In this document: piece after piece, positions 39,646-48,389 of the stretch
Layout: the number at the start of each line of letters is the position of its first letter
Numbering within the stretch: the first letter of the stretch is position 1
Origin: Chersky-806 sp038252255
GTDB taxonomy: Bacteria > Actinomycetota > Acidimicrobiia > IMCC26256 > JAENVU01
NCBI GenBank assembly: GCA_038252255.1
Contig: JBBSAM010000003.1
Coordinates: forward strand, 62,001-126,000
Direction: 5' to 3'
Length of the DNA: 64,000 bases
Position numbers and translations under genes: made by a program
The notes under the pieces: model-generated
Databases searched by the model: none
Told to the model about the DNA's origin: nothing
Seen by the model: the letters and a program-made list of their open reading frames with translations, nothing else

Positions 39646-40743
39646 TCAACGAGGTGAGAAGCCGGCGCGATCGGCATCCAGCGCCGCGACGCGGCCGGAC
39701 GGCGCGATCCCGTCACCGCGGAGCCGGGCCGGGAGACGCGCCACCAGCCCCGCCTCCGTCTCGAGGTGGAACCCGCGGCCGCGGAGCTGCGGATGCTCGG
39801 TCGCGCCTTCGGGAGACAGCACCGGTGTGACGGGCGCGCCGAACGATTCGAGTCGCGCGAGCGCGACCTCCGAGCCGAGCCCGGCGATCCGCTCGGCGAT
39901 CATCGCGTTGATCTCGTCCGTGCGCGCGAGTCGCGCCGCGAACGTGAGCGGAGCGAGCTCCTCGAGCCCCAGGGCGCGGCAGATGGCGTCCCAGAGTCTC
40001 TGCTCCGCGAGCACGCCGAGCGCGATCCACGCACCATCCGCGGCGCGGAACACGCCGTAACCGGGTGACCCCACGGTTCGGCTACCGGCCTCCGCGTTCG
40101 CGGTCCCGCTGCGCGTCCCCACCCACCACGCGACGACGTCGGCCATCGCGACGTCGATCCGCTCGCCCTCGCCGGTCGCGATCCGGTGCGCCCACGCCGC
40201 GCAGATCAACATCGCGCACACCGTCCCACCTTCGAGGTCGGCGACCGGGAGCCGCGACACCTCGGGAGCAAGCTCGGGGCGGCGCGGCGCGAGCGCACCC
40301 GCGATCGCCTGGAAGTTCACGTCGTGGCCGGGCACATCGCGAAGCGGCCCGTCCTGGCCGAAGCCGGTCAGCGAGCAGTAGATGACCGTCGGGTTCGCTT
40401 CCACGACCGTCTCGTAGCCGAGCCCGAGCCGGTCCGCGACACCCGGCCGCCAGCTCTCGCACACCACGTCGGCCGCCGCCGCCAGCTCGAGCGCCCGCGC
40501 GCTCCCGGCCTCGGTGCGGAGGTCCAGCACGATGCTGCGCTTCCCGCGGGCGACCGAGGCGAAGATCTCCGGATAGCCGCGCATCGGGTCGCCACCCGGC
40601 GGCTCGACCTTGAGCACCTCGGCGCCGAGGTCGGCGAGGATCTGGGTCGCGTGCGGCATCGGCCGCCACGCCGACAGATCCAACACCCGCATCCCCGCCA
40701 GAAGCCCAGACACAACCGCTTCTTTACTAGGTACCGCCACCAT
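39646..40743 (-). CDS. CoA-transferase family III (CaiB/BaiF type)
   Basis: A 365-residue class III CoA-transferase. The start VSGLLAGMRVLDLSAW and GAEVLKVEPPGGDPMRG are characteristic, and the catalytic Asp is in VADLEGGTVCAMLICAAWA (family D-x-x-G/A). Further blocks (VIYCSLTGFGQDGP, VNFQAIAGAL, WIALGVLAEQRLWDAICRALGLEEL) follow the usual order. The enzyme moves CoA between organic acids. The first ATG outside the repeat DNA is 40743, at the edge of array E; GTG 40713 is a good alternative because it begins with the normal family N-terminus and lies about ten bases after a TAGTAA box. Farther upstream the frame runs through repeat DNA and should not be included. Confidence 0.85.
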   Translation of the reverse strand: MVAVPSKEAVVSGLLAGMRVLDLSAWRPMPHATQILADLGAEVLKVEPPGGDPMRGYPEIFASVARGKRSIVLDLRTEAGSARALELAAAADVVCESWRPGVADRLGLGYETVVEANPTVIYCSLTGFGQDGPLRDVPGHDVNFQAIAGALAPRRPELAPEVSRLPVADLEGGTVCAMLICAAWAHRIATGEGERIDVAMADVVAWWVGTRSGTANAEAGSRTVGSPGYGVFRAADGAWIALGVLAEQRLWDAICRALGLEELAPLTFAARLARTDEINAMIAERIAGLGSEVALARLESFGAPVTPVLSPEGATEHPQLRGRGFHLETEAGLVARLPARLRGDGIAPSGRVAALDADRAGFSPR

Positions 40744-40884
40744 TCGCCCTCCGGAGATCTTCGGAATGCCGCCGGAGGGCGCCGGGCAACCGCGGTCCAC
40801 CATTCGCCCTCCGGAGATCTTCGGAATGCCGCCGGAGGGCGCCGGGCAACCGCGCTCCACCATTCGCCCTCCGGAGATCTCCGA
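40741..40884 (-). repeat. Structured repeat locus E: two 60-bp units plus a partial
   Basis: Two almost identical 60-bp units (starting at 40741 and 40801, differing by one base) and one third partial copy. Read on the minus strand each is AGATCT, arm CCGGAGGGCG, a 23-nt loop with GGACCGCGG in one copy and GGAGCGCGG in the other, complementary arm CGCCCTCCGG, then CGGCATTCCG. Unlike most loci it lies between two divergent start codons rather than after a stop. The single base difference between units lies in the loop. Confidence 0.9.
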
Positions 40885-40954
40885 ATTGAAGGATGGCGGG
40901 AAAGGTGGGTTCGCCGTCCTTGTGGTCGCGGGGAGGTGGCCGCACGATGGGGTC

Positions 40955-41593
40955 ATGCAGATTGCCTTCGTGCTCTACGACCAGTTCACGGCGCTCGACA
41001 TCGTCGGGCCGTTCCAGACGCTCGCGGACCTTCCCGGTGTGGAGGCCGTGTTCGTCGCGCCGAAGCGAGGCCCGGTGCCGGACCACACCGGCCGGCTGTC
41101 ACTGACCGCGACCGCGGCACTCGACGAGGTCACCGAGCCGGAGGTCATCGTGGTTCCGGGCGGGTTCGCCGACCGGCACGCCGGCCCGGACGACCCGGTC
41201 GTCCAGTGGATCCGCGCGGTGCACCCGACCACGACGTGGACCACGAGCGTCTGCACCGGCTCGATCTTCCTGGGGCTGGCCGGGGTGCTCGACGGTCTCG
41301 ATGCGACCACGCACTGGACGGCCTACGAGCGTCTCGCCGCGCTGGGGGCTCGTCCCACCGAGCAGCGGGTCGTCGAGCGCGGCAAGGTGATCACCGCCGC
41401 CGGCGTGTCGGCGGGCATCGACATGGGTCTCACCCTCGCGTCGCGCCTGTTCGGAGATGACGTCGCGTGCGCGGTGCAGCTCGCCATCGAGTACGACCCG
41501 CAACCGCCGTTCGATTCGGGCGCGCCGAGCAAGGCATCACCGGAGCTGCTCGCGTTCGTCAGCGAGCTGATGGGCGCCACGGCTCCCGCCTAG
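40955..41593 (+). CDS. DJ-1/PfpI-family protein
   Basis: A 212-residue member of the DJ-1/PfpI/ThiJ superfamily. QIAFVLYDQFTALDIVGPF at the start and the nucleophile elbow TTSVCTGSIFLGLAG with its reactive Cys near residue 95 identify the group. An acidic residue partners it in the usual place (around VLYDQFTALDIVGP), and the run THWTAYERLAALGA with VITAAGVSAGIDMGL resembles isonitrile hydratase and AraC-linked glutamine-amidotransferase-like domains. It has no HTH domain, so an enzyme is more likely than a regulator. The ATG at 40955 is 75 bases from the edge of repeat array E, which is where its promoter must be. Confidence 0.85.
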   Translation: MQIAFVLYDQFTALDIVGPFQTLADLPGVEAVFVAPKRGPVPDHTGRLSLTATAALDEVTEPEVIVVPGGFADRHAGPDDPVVQWIRAVHPTTTWTTSVCTGSIFLGLAGVLDGLDATTHWTAYERLAALGARPTEQRVVERGKVITAAGVSAGIDMGLTLASRLFGDDVACAVQLAIEYDPQPPFDSGAPSKASPELLAFVSELMGATAPA

Positions 41594-41607
41594 ACCTCGA
41601 TGCGAGC

Positions 41608-44600
41608 TCAGGTCGCGTCGAGCTCCGTGAGAAGCCGTTCGTACCCGTTCGCCTCTGCCACCCGCGCCACGACGGTGGCCAGCGTCTCGGACGCGTCGTC
41701 TGCCTGATCCGACTGCCGGAGCACCTGCACCGTCCCGGCCTGAGCCTGCGCCACCCAGTACGGCGCCCGCATCGCCTCGGACATCGCGGCCGCGGCCTCG
41801 AAGTGCGCCAGCGCGAGTGACGTGTCGTGCCGGACGGCGGAGAGCGCTCCGAGCCAGTGGTGAACGCATCCCAACACCGCGCCGCCGGCACCGAACACCA
41901 CGACGTGGTCGGCGAACGGCTCGAGCATCTCGATCAGGAGGTCGGCCAGGTCGAGATCCCCGGTCCGGGCCGCCGCACCGGCGAAGAGGGAGATCGCGGC
42001 GAGCCAGAAGCCGTCGCGCTGCAACCGGTGCCCGTCCGGGCCGAGCGCCTGGCGCACGATAGGCACGACGTCACCGGTCCGGCCGGTCTCTGCGCACGCG
42101 ACCGCGGCGAGCGCCAAGCCGGCCCAGTACCCGTGCTGGTGCTCCGGCGCGTTGCTCAGGCCGGTGACGAGCTCGGCGAGCCGGCCCTGCTGGTAGCGGA
42201 TGACGAAGAGGTGGAGCACATGGGCACCGACGACGTCGGTCTGCCCGAGCTCGCGACCACGCGTGAGCGCACCACGAGCCCGCTGCTCCGCCGCGCTCAG
42301 GTCACCGTGCAGCGTCGCCTGCGTCGCCCTCAGCGCCATCGACCAGTAGATGTCCGGTGGGCTCCGCAACGTCGAGGCCTGGCGCTCGTACTCTTCGAGC
42401 CGGTCGTCGAACTCGTCCACCCGACCGTTCTGCAGCAGATCGGAGAGGTGCAGCCGCTCGGCCCGGAGGTGGAGGTGCCGGCAGTCGTCGGCGCGGGTCA
42501 GCTCCACCGTGCGAGCCGAGAGCTCGAGCCGTTCGCATCGCGCCCCGGGCTCGTGGGTCAACCACCGGTGGTACGCCAGGTTCCCGGCCGCCCGGGCCGC
42601 GGTGTCGCCCAGCTCCTCGCCGAGGGCGAGCGCGGCGCGCGCGGCCTCACCCTCACGATCGGGATCGGTGTAGTAGAGCGTCGCCGCCAGGCTGTTGAGC
42701 ACCTGCACCCGGCGCAGCCGATCGGACTCGCCGAGCTGCTCCAACGCATCGTCGAGCAGCGCGAGCACGTCCGACTGCAGGTGGAGTGCCACGCTCCACG
42801 GACCGGTCGCGGCCACACCGATGTCGGCGAGCAGCTCCGGGTCCCCGGCGGTGCGCGCGAAGTCCGCCGCCACCATGTAGGCATCCCGGGCCCGTTCGAG
42901 CTGGCCGCCGTTGTCCAGCGCACGCGCGAGCCCGAACTGGATCTGGCCCAGCTCCCGCGCGCTCCAGCGAGCGGCGCGGCCCAGCTCCAGCGCCTGCTCG
43001 AACCAGGGCGCGGCCTCGGAGAACGCGAACCGGTCCACCGCGTCCTCCGCGGCGCACCGGGCGTAGCGCGCGGCCTTCTCCGGATCGCCGAGCGGGAGGG
43101 CGGCGACGAAGTGCCGGGCCATCTCGGCCGCGCTCGGCGCCGCGCCCGTCGGGTCGGTCGCTTCGAGCGCGATGCCAACCTGCCGATGCAGCTGCCTCCT
43201 GCAGTCCTCCGGGATCTCGAGGTAGACCGCGTTGCGAACGAGCGCGTGGGAGAACTCGAACATGTCGCGGTCGCCGGGGTACTCCGCGAGCAACCTCGAT
43301 GCGAGGCTCTCCTCGACCGCGTCGAGGGTCTCGTCGGCCGTCAGGCCGCAGGCCGCGGCCAGCAGGTCGGCCGAGAAGAGCCGGCCGACGACGGTCGCCA
43401 TGTGCAGCACGTCGCGGCCGCGATCGGAGAGCCGCTCGACCCGCCGGCTCACGAGCGCCCGCACCCCGGCCGGCGCCATCGTGCGCAACATCTCCTCGAG
43501 CACCGCCGCGTCGGAGGTCTCGATGCGGTGCTCGTCGAGCTCACGGAGCAGCTCGCGGATGAACAGTGGGTTGCCGCGCGTCACCGACGCGATGGTCGGA
43601 ACGAGACCGACGAGCGTCTGCACCGCGTCGGGTGGTGCGGTGGCGCGCAGCATCGCCCGCACCTCGGTGTGATCGAAGCCCTCGAGCCGGACGTGCACGC
43701 GCCGGGTCCGCGGCGCGAGCCGATCGATCAGCTCGCGCCGGCTCGAGCTCAGCTCGTCGTCCCGGTAGGTCGCGAGGACGAGGAGCCCTTCGAGCTCGGG
43801 GTCGCGCAGCAGGTGCCGCAGCACCAGCAGCGTCGGCTCGTCGGCCCAGTGGAGGTCCTCGACCGAGAGCACCACGGGCCGCCCCGGGGCGCGCGCGATG
43901 GTGGCGGCGATCGCGGCGAAGAGCTGGTACCGCTGCACGGTCGCGGTGGCATCGGCACTCGCGTGGGCCCCGGTCATCGTCCCCGTCAGACCGAGCACCG
44001 AGAGCTCACCGGGCAGCTCGCCACCCGTGGCATCGAGGCGCGGCACGAGCGCGCGGAGGATCTCCACCCACGGTTGGTACTCACCGGGCGGATCCGGGTC
44101 GCAGCGACCGGTGAGAACGATCGCACCCGCGGCGGTCGCCCGCCGGATCGTCTCGCCGAGCAACGTGCTCTTCCCGACCCCGGCATTGCCGGTGATGAGC
44201 ATGAGCCGTCGCTCGTCCGCCACGGCGGCTCCGTACACGCCGCGAAAGTCCTCGAGCTCCTGGCGCCGACCGATGAACCGCCCGGGGGGCTCCGGCCGCT
44301 CGGGCACCGCGACCGACGACCGGCTCTCCGGCGCCCAATCGAGGCCGGGCCGCTGCAGCAGCACGTCTTCCTCGAGCTTGCGCAAAGCGAGCGACGGACC
44401 GATGCCGAGCTGCTCGTCCAGCCGGCGGGTGAGGTCGGAGCACGCCCGAAGCGCTTCCGCCTGCCGGCCACTCCGGTAGAGCGCGAGCACGAGCTCCTCC
44501 GTGAGCCGCTCGCGCAGCGGAAACGCCTCGATCGCCGTAGTCAGGAGCTCGATGACGACGGCATGGTCGCCGAGCGTCATGCGGGCCTCGGCCAGCTCCT

Positions 44601-45099
44601 CGAATGCGGCGGCGCGCAGGTCCTCCAAGCGGGCGAGGTCTCCTCGCACCGCCCGCAGGTCACGGGCGTCGGCCAGCGGCGGCCCACGCCAGAGCGTGAA
44701 GGCACGTGAGAGATGGCGGACCGCCGCGTCCGGATCACCTTCGGCGTTCGCATCGCGACCGAGCACGAGCAGGCGCTCGAACCGCTCCGCGTCCAGCTCG
44801 TCCGGCTCCACCCGCAGGAGGTAGCCGTGCGGGCTCGCGGGGAGCCGGATGCTCGGCGCGTTCGTGGCCCGCTCGGGCTCCAGGATCTGGCGCAACCGCC
44901 TGATGTGGACCCGGAGCGCCGTTGCCGCGCTGGGCGGCTGATCCTCTTCCCAGAGCTCCTCGATCAGCTGCTCGGCCGGCACCGGCCGGTTGGCGCGCAG
45001 GGTCAGCAGGGTCAGCACGGCTCGGGGCTTGGCCCCTCGCAGCGAGGTCGGCCCGTTACCGTGATCGACCTCGAGCGGGCCCAACACCCGAATCTCCAC
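41608..45099 (-). CDS. Large BTAD/AAA-ATPase transcriptional regulator (AfsR/SARP-like)
   Basis: A 1163-residue regulator starting at GTG 45099, eight bases after GGAGGTG. Residues 1-95 are an OmpR-type winged helix (VEIRVLGPLEVDHGNGPTSLRGAKPRAVLTLL; landmarks only), followed by a bacterial transcriptional activation domain to about residue 250 (ERFERLLVLGRDA, RLTEELVLALYRSGRQAEAL). The AAA/STAND ATPase covers about 275-620: Walker A ITGNAGVGKSTLL near 295, Walker B VVLSVEDLHWAD near 405. The remaining half is helical TPR-like repeats that probably sense a ligand or partner. It resembles AfsR-type activators without a C-terminal LuxR HTH. The gene diverges from two small uncharacterised genes, which are its likely targets. 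Confidence 0.87.
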   Translation of the reverse strand: MEIRVLGPLEVDHGNGPTSLRGAKPRAVLTLLTLRANRPVPAEQLIEELWEEDQPPSAATALRVHIRRLRQILEPERATNAPSIRLPASPHGYLLRVEPDELDAERFERLLVLGRDANAEGDPDAAVRHLSRAFTLWRGPPLADARDLRAVRGDLARLEDLRAAAFEELAEARMTLGDHAVVIELLTTAIEAFPLRERLTEELVLALYRSGRQAEALRACSDLTRRLDEQLGIGPSLALRKLEEDVLLQRPGLDWAPESRSSVAVPERPEPPGRFIGRRQELEDFRGVYGAAVADERRLMLITGNAGVGKSTLLGETIRRATAAGAIVLTGRCDPDPPGEYQPWVEILRALVPRLDATGGELPGELSVLGLTGTMTGAHASADATATVQRYQLFAAIAATIARAPGRPVVLSVEDLHWADEPTLLVLRHLLRDPELEGLLVLATYRDDELSSSRRELIDRLAPRTRRVHVRLEGFDHTEVRAMLRATAPPDAVQTLVGLVPTIASVTRGNPLFIRELLRELDEHRIETSDAAVLEEMLRTMAPAGVRALVSRRVERLSDRGRDVLHMATVVGRLFSADLLAAACGLTADETLDAVEESLASRLLAEYPGDRDMFEFSHALVRNAVYLEIPEDCRRQLHRQVGIALEATDPTGAAPSAAEMARHFVAALPLGDPEKAARYARCAAEDAVDRFAFSEAAPWFEQALELGRAARWSARELGQIQFGLARALDNGGQLERARDAYMVAADFARTAGDPELLADIGVAATGPWSVALHLQSDVLALLDDALEQLGESDRLRRVQVLNSLAATLYYTDPDREGEAARAALALGEELGDTAARAAGNLAYHRWLTHEPGARCERLELSARTVELTRADDCRHLHLRAERLHLSDLLQNGRVDEFDDRLEEYERQASTLRSPPDIYWSMALRATQATLHGDLSAAEQRARGALTRGRELGQTDVVGAHVLHLFVIRYQQGRLAELVTGLSNAPEHQHGYWAGLALAAVACAETGRTGDVVPIVRQALGPDGHRLQRDGFWLAAISLFAGAAARTGDLDLADLLIEMLEPFADHVVVFGAGGAVLGCVHHWLGALSAVRHDTSLALAHFEAAAAMSEAMRAPYWVAQAQAGTVQVLRQSDQADDASETLATVVARVAEANGYERLLTELDAT

Positions 45100-45253
45100 C
45101 CGCACCTCCTGCCGGAAACGGTGGGGCGCGAAGGCTACAACCGGGGGGCATCCGAGCGCCGCGACGCGCTTTACGCGCGCTTTACGCCCACCGCGTACAA
45201 CGACGACCACGAGGAACCCGTCGCCTCACCACCCCGACCCGAAGGAACTCCCT

Positions 45254-45646
45254 GTGACGCACGAATCCCGTAGGCCCGCGCCCCCGTCCGCTTTGCGTCA
45301 CGCGGAGGCCCCGCTCGTCCTGGCCGCGAACGCCGGCTTCGCCGATCCCCAGTTCCGCGAGACGGTCCGGGAGATGCATCGCCAGGAGTACCCGCTCCTG
45401 CGCATGGTCACCGATCTCGGGCTCGACGACGAGCTGACGGCCGAGATCCGCTCCGTCCTCGAAGGCCTCAGCCCCGAGGTCGTGGCGGGGATCCGTGCCT
45501 CGACGCTGGCGATGCTCGACCGGGAGGAGCAGGCCCTCCCGCTCGACTGCTCCGTCGATCCGGGTGAGCTCCAGCGTGGGGTTCCTGTCGCGGTCGAGGT
45601 CAACGAGGTCGGCGGCACGGACACGATCCAGGTGTCGCGCGCCTGA
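45254..45646 (+). CDS. Hypothetical protein divergent from the BTAD regulator
   Basis: A 130-residue protein; GTG 45254 is supported by AAGGA seven bases upstream. A helical first two-thirds (VREMHRQEYPLLRMVTDLGL, ELTAEIRSVLEGLSPEVVAGIRAST) leads to a C-terminal stretch LPLDCSVDPGELQRGVPVAVEV with a lone Cys, ending EVGGTDTIQVSRA. No signal peptide or membrane helix. I recognise no family. The order, next to a very large SARP-like regulator and directly before the HExxE protein, suggests that it is part of a small regulated unit. It could be a precursor or an inhibitor paired with the next product; both ideas are speculation. Confidence 0.55.
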   Translation: MTHESRRPAPPSALRHAEAPLVLAANAGFADPQFRETVREMHRQEYPLLRMVTDLGLDDELTAEIRSVLEGLSPEVVAGIRASTLAMLDREEQALPLDCSVDPGELQRGVPVAVEVNEVGGTDTIQVSRA

Positions 45647-45651
45647 CCGCC

Positions 45652-46281
45652 GTGACCGAGCCGATCCGGAAGATCGGCCTGGCGTCGGACGTACCGGAGG
45701 TGAGCTTCGACGCGCTCGAACAGGTCGCTCACGCGCTCCATCAACAGGTCACCCGCGATCTCGGGCCGATCTGGGGCATCGACGCGGCCGTACGCGCGTT
45801 CCCGGGCACCAGCGCGGTGCCACCCGGGTACTGGCCGCTCGTCGTCGTGCGCGACCTCGACGGGGGCTCCGGCCTGCATCGCAACGCGAGCGGCCGGCCG
45901 AGCGGTCTCGTCAAGCTCCGCCCGCTGTGGTCGCTGACGGCCAGCCACGAGTGTCTCGAGATGCTGATCAACCCACTCGGTGATCGCGTGGTCATCGGCC
46001 CGTCGCCCGCGGCACCCGATCGCCAGGTCGAGCTGCTCGTCGAGGTCTGCGACCCGGTGCAGGCCGCCTCGTTCGGCTACCGGATCGGCAACGTGCTCGT
46101 GTCGGACTTCGTGACGCCGAGCTACTTCGACTTCCCGCCGGGCTTCGTCGCCCGGTACAGCTTCCGCGAGACCGTCACCTCTCCGCGTCAGGTGCCGCCG
46201 GGTGGCTGCCTCACCTGGTTCGAGCCGCGGACCCAGCGGTGGCTGCAGCGGACCTTTCTCGGGGTTCGGGAGGTCTCGTAG
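45652..46281 (+). CDS. Uncharacterised putative metallopeptidase-like protein (SHExxE)
   Basis: A 209-residue protein starting at GTG 45652, five bases after the previous gene. The sequence SLTASHECLEMLINPLGDRV has a His-Glu-x-x-Glu core in a hydrophobic helix, reminiscent of zinc peptidases (HExxE/HExxH). It is followed by LLVEVCDPVQAASFGYRIGNVLVSDFVTPSYFD, a conserved-looking block of a family I remember only as uncharacterised. The first part, GPIWGIDAAVRAF with PPGYWPLVVVRDL, is alpha/beta. If it is a peptidase, its third ligand would lie in the EVCDP or SDF region. No signal peptide, so it acts inside the cell unless exported by another route. Target or partner is perhaps the 130-residue product upstream. 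Confidence 0.55.
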   Translation: MTEPIRKIGLASDVPEVSFDALEQVAHALHQQVTRDLGPIWGIDAAVRAFPGTSAVPPGYWPLVVVRDLDGGSGLHRNASGRPSGLVKLRPLWSLTASHECLEMLINPLGDRVVIGPSPAAPDRQVELLVEVCDPVQAASFGYRIGNVLVSDFVTPSYFDFPPGFVARYSFRETVTSPRQVPPGGCLTWFEPRTQRWLQRTFLGVREVS

Positions 46282-46296
46282 ACCTCCGGGCCCGCC

Positions 46297-46824
46297 CTAG
46301 CCGATTCCTTCGAGGCGTTGCTGCGGGGAGGCACCCGGCGGCACGTGGCCTTCGAGCCCGAGCAGGAGGCGCTTGCGCTCCAGCCCGCCGCCGTAGCCGG
46401 TGAGGCTCCCGTCGGCGCCGATCACCCGGTGGCACGGGACGATCACCGCGATCGGGTTCGCGCCGTTCGCGAGGCCGACAGCGCGCGCGGCGGACGGCTT
46501 CCCCACGCGCCGCGCCAGCTCGCCGTAGCTGGTGGTCGTTCCGTACGGGATCTCGCAGAGCGCGTTCCACACGCGCCGCTGGAATGGAGAACCGTCCAGC
46601 CGCAGCGGCACGTCGAACTCGGTGCGCGCGCCGGCGAAGTACGCGGATAGCTGCTCCCGTACTTCCGCGAACGGCTCGTCGGCTCGTTGCCACTCCGGGC
46701 GCAGCGTCACCGGGCGCCGCCCTTCCTGCATGCAGAGCCCCTGGAGCGCGTGCCCGTCGCTGAGCAGCAGAAGGTCTCCGATCGGGCTCGCCACGTTCGT
46801 GTACCAGGTCACCTCGTTGCTCAC
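46297..46824 (-). CDS. ogt: O6-methylguanine-DNA methyltransferase
   Basis: A 175-residue suicide alkyltransferase starting at GTG 46824, which overlaps the stop of the gene before it. The acceptor motif IVPCHRVIGADG (Cys131) with the upstream helix-turn-helix IPYGTTTSYGELARRVGKPSAARAVG (quoted as IPYGTTTSYGELA and GKPSAARAVG) and the Asn hinge in ANGANPIAV are all present. It removes methyl or larger alkyl groups from O6-guanine and is used up in the reaction. It forms a two-gene repair unit with the Ada-AlkA fusion next to it. The C-terminus (KRLLLGLEGHV) is standard. Confidence 0.93.
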   Translation of the reverse strand: MSNEVTWYTNVASPIGDLLLLSDGHALQGLCMQEGRRPVTLRPEWQRADEPFAEVREQLSAYFAGARTEFDVPLRLDGSPFQRRVWNALCEIPYGTTTSYGELARRVGKPSAARAVGLANGANPIAVIVPCHRVIGADGSLTGYGGGLERKRLLLGLEGHVPPGASPQQRLEGIG

Positions 46825-48299
46825 GCGGCCACCTCGGCGTCGCCGGCCGGGCCCGCAGTCGCCTGAGCCCACAGATGCTGCACCGCGTAGGCCCGGTACG
46901 GTCGCCACGGTTCGGCGAGCCGCGCCACCGCCGCCGGTCGCGAGTTGAGTCCGAGACCCTCGAGCGCGTGGCGGATACCGAGGTCGGTCGGGAGGAAGGC
47001 GTCGGGATCCCGCAAGACGCGCATCGCGACGTACGCCACGGTCCACGGACCGATGCCGGGAAGCGCGAGCAGCTGTCGTTGCGTCTCGTCGCGCTCCGTT
47101 CCCGCATCGAGGACGATGCTGCCGTCGGCCAGTGCCCCGGTCAGCGCGAGCAACGCGCGACGGCGGGCGGCCGGCATCGCGAGACGGTCGGGGTCGCCCT
47201 CCGCGATCGCCTCCGGTCGCGGGAACACGTGGGTCACGCCACCGAGCGGGCGCGCCAGCGGTGTCCCGTGCTCCGCGACGAGCCGCCCGGCGAGCGTGGC
47301 CGCGCCCGCCAGCGAGACCTGCTGGCCGAGCACCGCGCGCACCGCGAGCTCGTCGCCGTCCACGGCACCTGCCACCCTTCGCCCCGGTTGCACCCGGACC
47401 AGCGGGCCCAGCAGGGGATCGGCGCCGAGCGCGTCGACGACGGCGTGCGGATCGGAGTCCAGGTCGAGCAGCGCACGACACCGTTGCACCGCGGTCGCCA
47501 GGTCGCGGAGGTCGTCCAGCCAGAATCGAGCCCTCACGTGACCGTCTCCGGGGCGCAGCTCGACGATCCCGGCGCCGCGGGGCAGACCCAGGCTGCGCCG
47601 GTACACACCGTTGACTGCCTCTTCGACACCCGGCACCGCGCGGGCGGCAAGGAACGCGAGAAGTGCACCGGCGCCGAGCGGCGCGCGGTACGGAAGGCGC
47701 AGGTCCACCGCACCGCTCCCCTCCGGTCGACCATGGCGGCCGGCGCGGGCGCGGAGCGCGCTCGGTGTGGTGGCGAAGACCTCCTGCACGGTGGCGTTGA
47801 ACTGGCGCACGCTCCGAAAGCCGGAGGCGTATGCCACCTGGGCGATCGGCAGGTCGGTCGTCTCCACGAGCACCCGCGCTGTCTGCGCCCGTTGCGCACG
47901 TGCGAGCGCCAAGGGCCCGGCGCCGACCACGGCGACGAGCTGGCGGTGCACGTGGCGTTCGGCGTAGCCCAGCCGGCTCGCGAGCCCGGTGACGCCCTCG
48001 CGGTCCACGATGCCGTCGGCGATGAGCCGCATGGCGCGGCCCACGAGGTCAGCCCGGCGGTCCCACTCGGGCGAGCCCGGAGTGGCATCCGGCCGGCAGC
48101 GCTTGCAGGCACGGAACCCGGCGGCCTGCGCCGCGGCAGCGGTCGCGTAGAAGCGCACGTTGCGGCGCTTCGGGGTCCGGGCCGGGCAGCTCGGCCGGCA
48201 GTAGATCCCGGTCGAGGTCACCCCGCAGAACACCCAGCCGTCGAAGCGCGGATCGCCGGTCTCCACGGCGTGCCAGCTGCGGTCGGGGTCGAAGATCAT
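46821..48299 (-). CDS. Ada-type regulator fused to AlkA DNA glycosylase
   Basis: A 492-residue fusion of three functional parts. Residues 1-80: the Ada zinc domain with Cys34, Cys38, Cys65 and Cys68 (YCRPSC...ACKRC), the first being the methyl-phosphotriester acceptor. Residues 85-190: an AraC-type DNA-binding domain with two HTH (LASRLGYAERHVHRQLV and IAQVAYASGFRSVRQFN). Residues 200-492: AlkA N-terminal and HhH-GPD domains, with the hairpin LLALPGIGPWTVAYVAMRVL and the catalytic Asp in LPTDLGIRHAL. It senses methylated DNA, switches on repair genes and excises alkylated bases. Its stop overlaps the ogt start (GTGA), so the pair is translationally coupled. Such Ada-AlkA fusions are common in actinobacteria. 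Confidence 0.93.
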   Translation of the reverse strand: MIFDPDRSWHAVETGDPRFDGWVFCGVTSTGIYCRPSCPARTPKRRNVRFYATAAAAQAAGFRACKRCRPDATPGSPEWDRRADLVGRAMRLIADGIVDREGVTGLASRLGYAERHVHRQLVAVVGAGPLALARAQRAQTARVLVETTDLPIAQVAYASGFRSVRQFNATVQEVFATTPSALRARAGRHGRPEGSGAVDLRLPYRAPLGAGALLAFLAARAVPGVEEAVNGVYRRSLGLPRGAGIVELRPGDGHVRARFWLDDLRDLATAVQRCRALLDLDSDPHAVVDALGADPLLGPLVRVQPGRRVAGAVDGDELAVRAVLGQQVSLAGAATLAGRLVAEHGTPLARPLGGVTHVFPRPEAIAEGDPDRLAMPAARRRALLALTGALADGSIVLDAGTERDETQRQLLALPGIGPWTVAYVAMRVLRDPDAFLPTDLGIRHALEGLGLNSRPAAVARLAEPWRPYRAYAVQHLWAQATAGPAGDAEVAA

Positions 48300-48389
48300 G
48301 CGACCACCGTGCCACGCCCGGACCGGGTTGTCTGGCGGGAATCGGACGGCAATGAGATCGGCCGCGCGCCGGCCGCCGCCGGGCCGTCC

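Noticed and set aside
46281..46310. A possible further copy of the structured repeat between the SHExxE gene and ogt
   Set aside because: There is a CCTCCGGGC stretch but no AGATCT-like box, no paired 10-bp arms and no loop of the right length.
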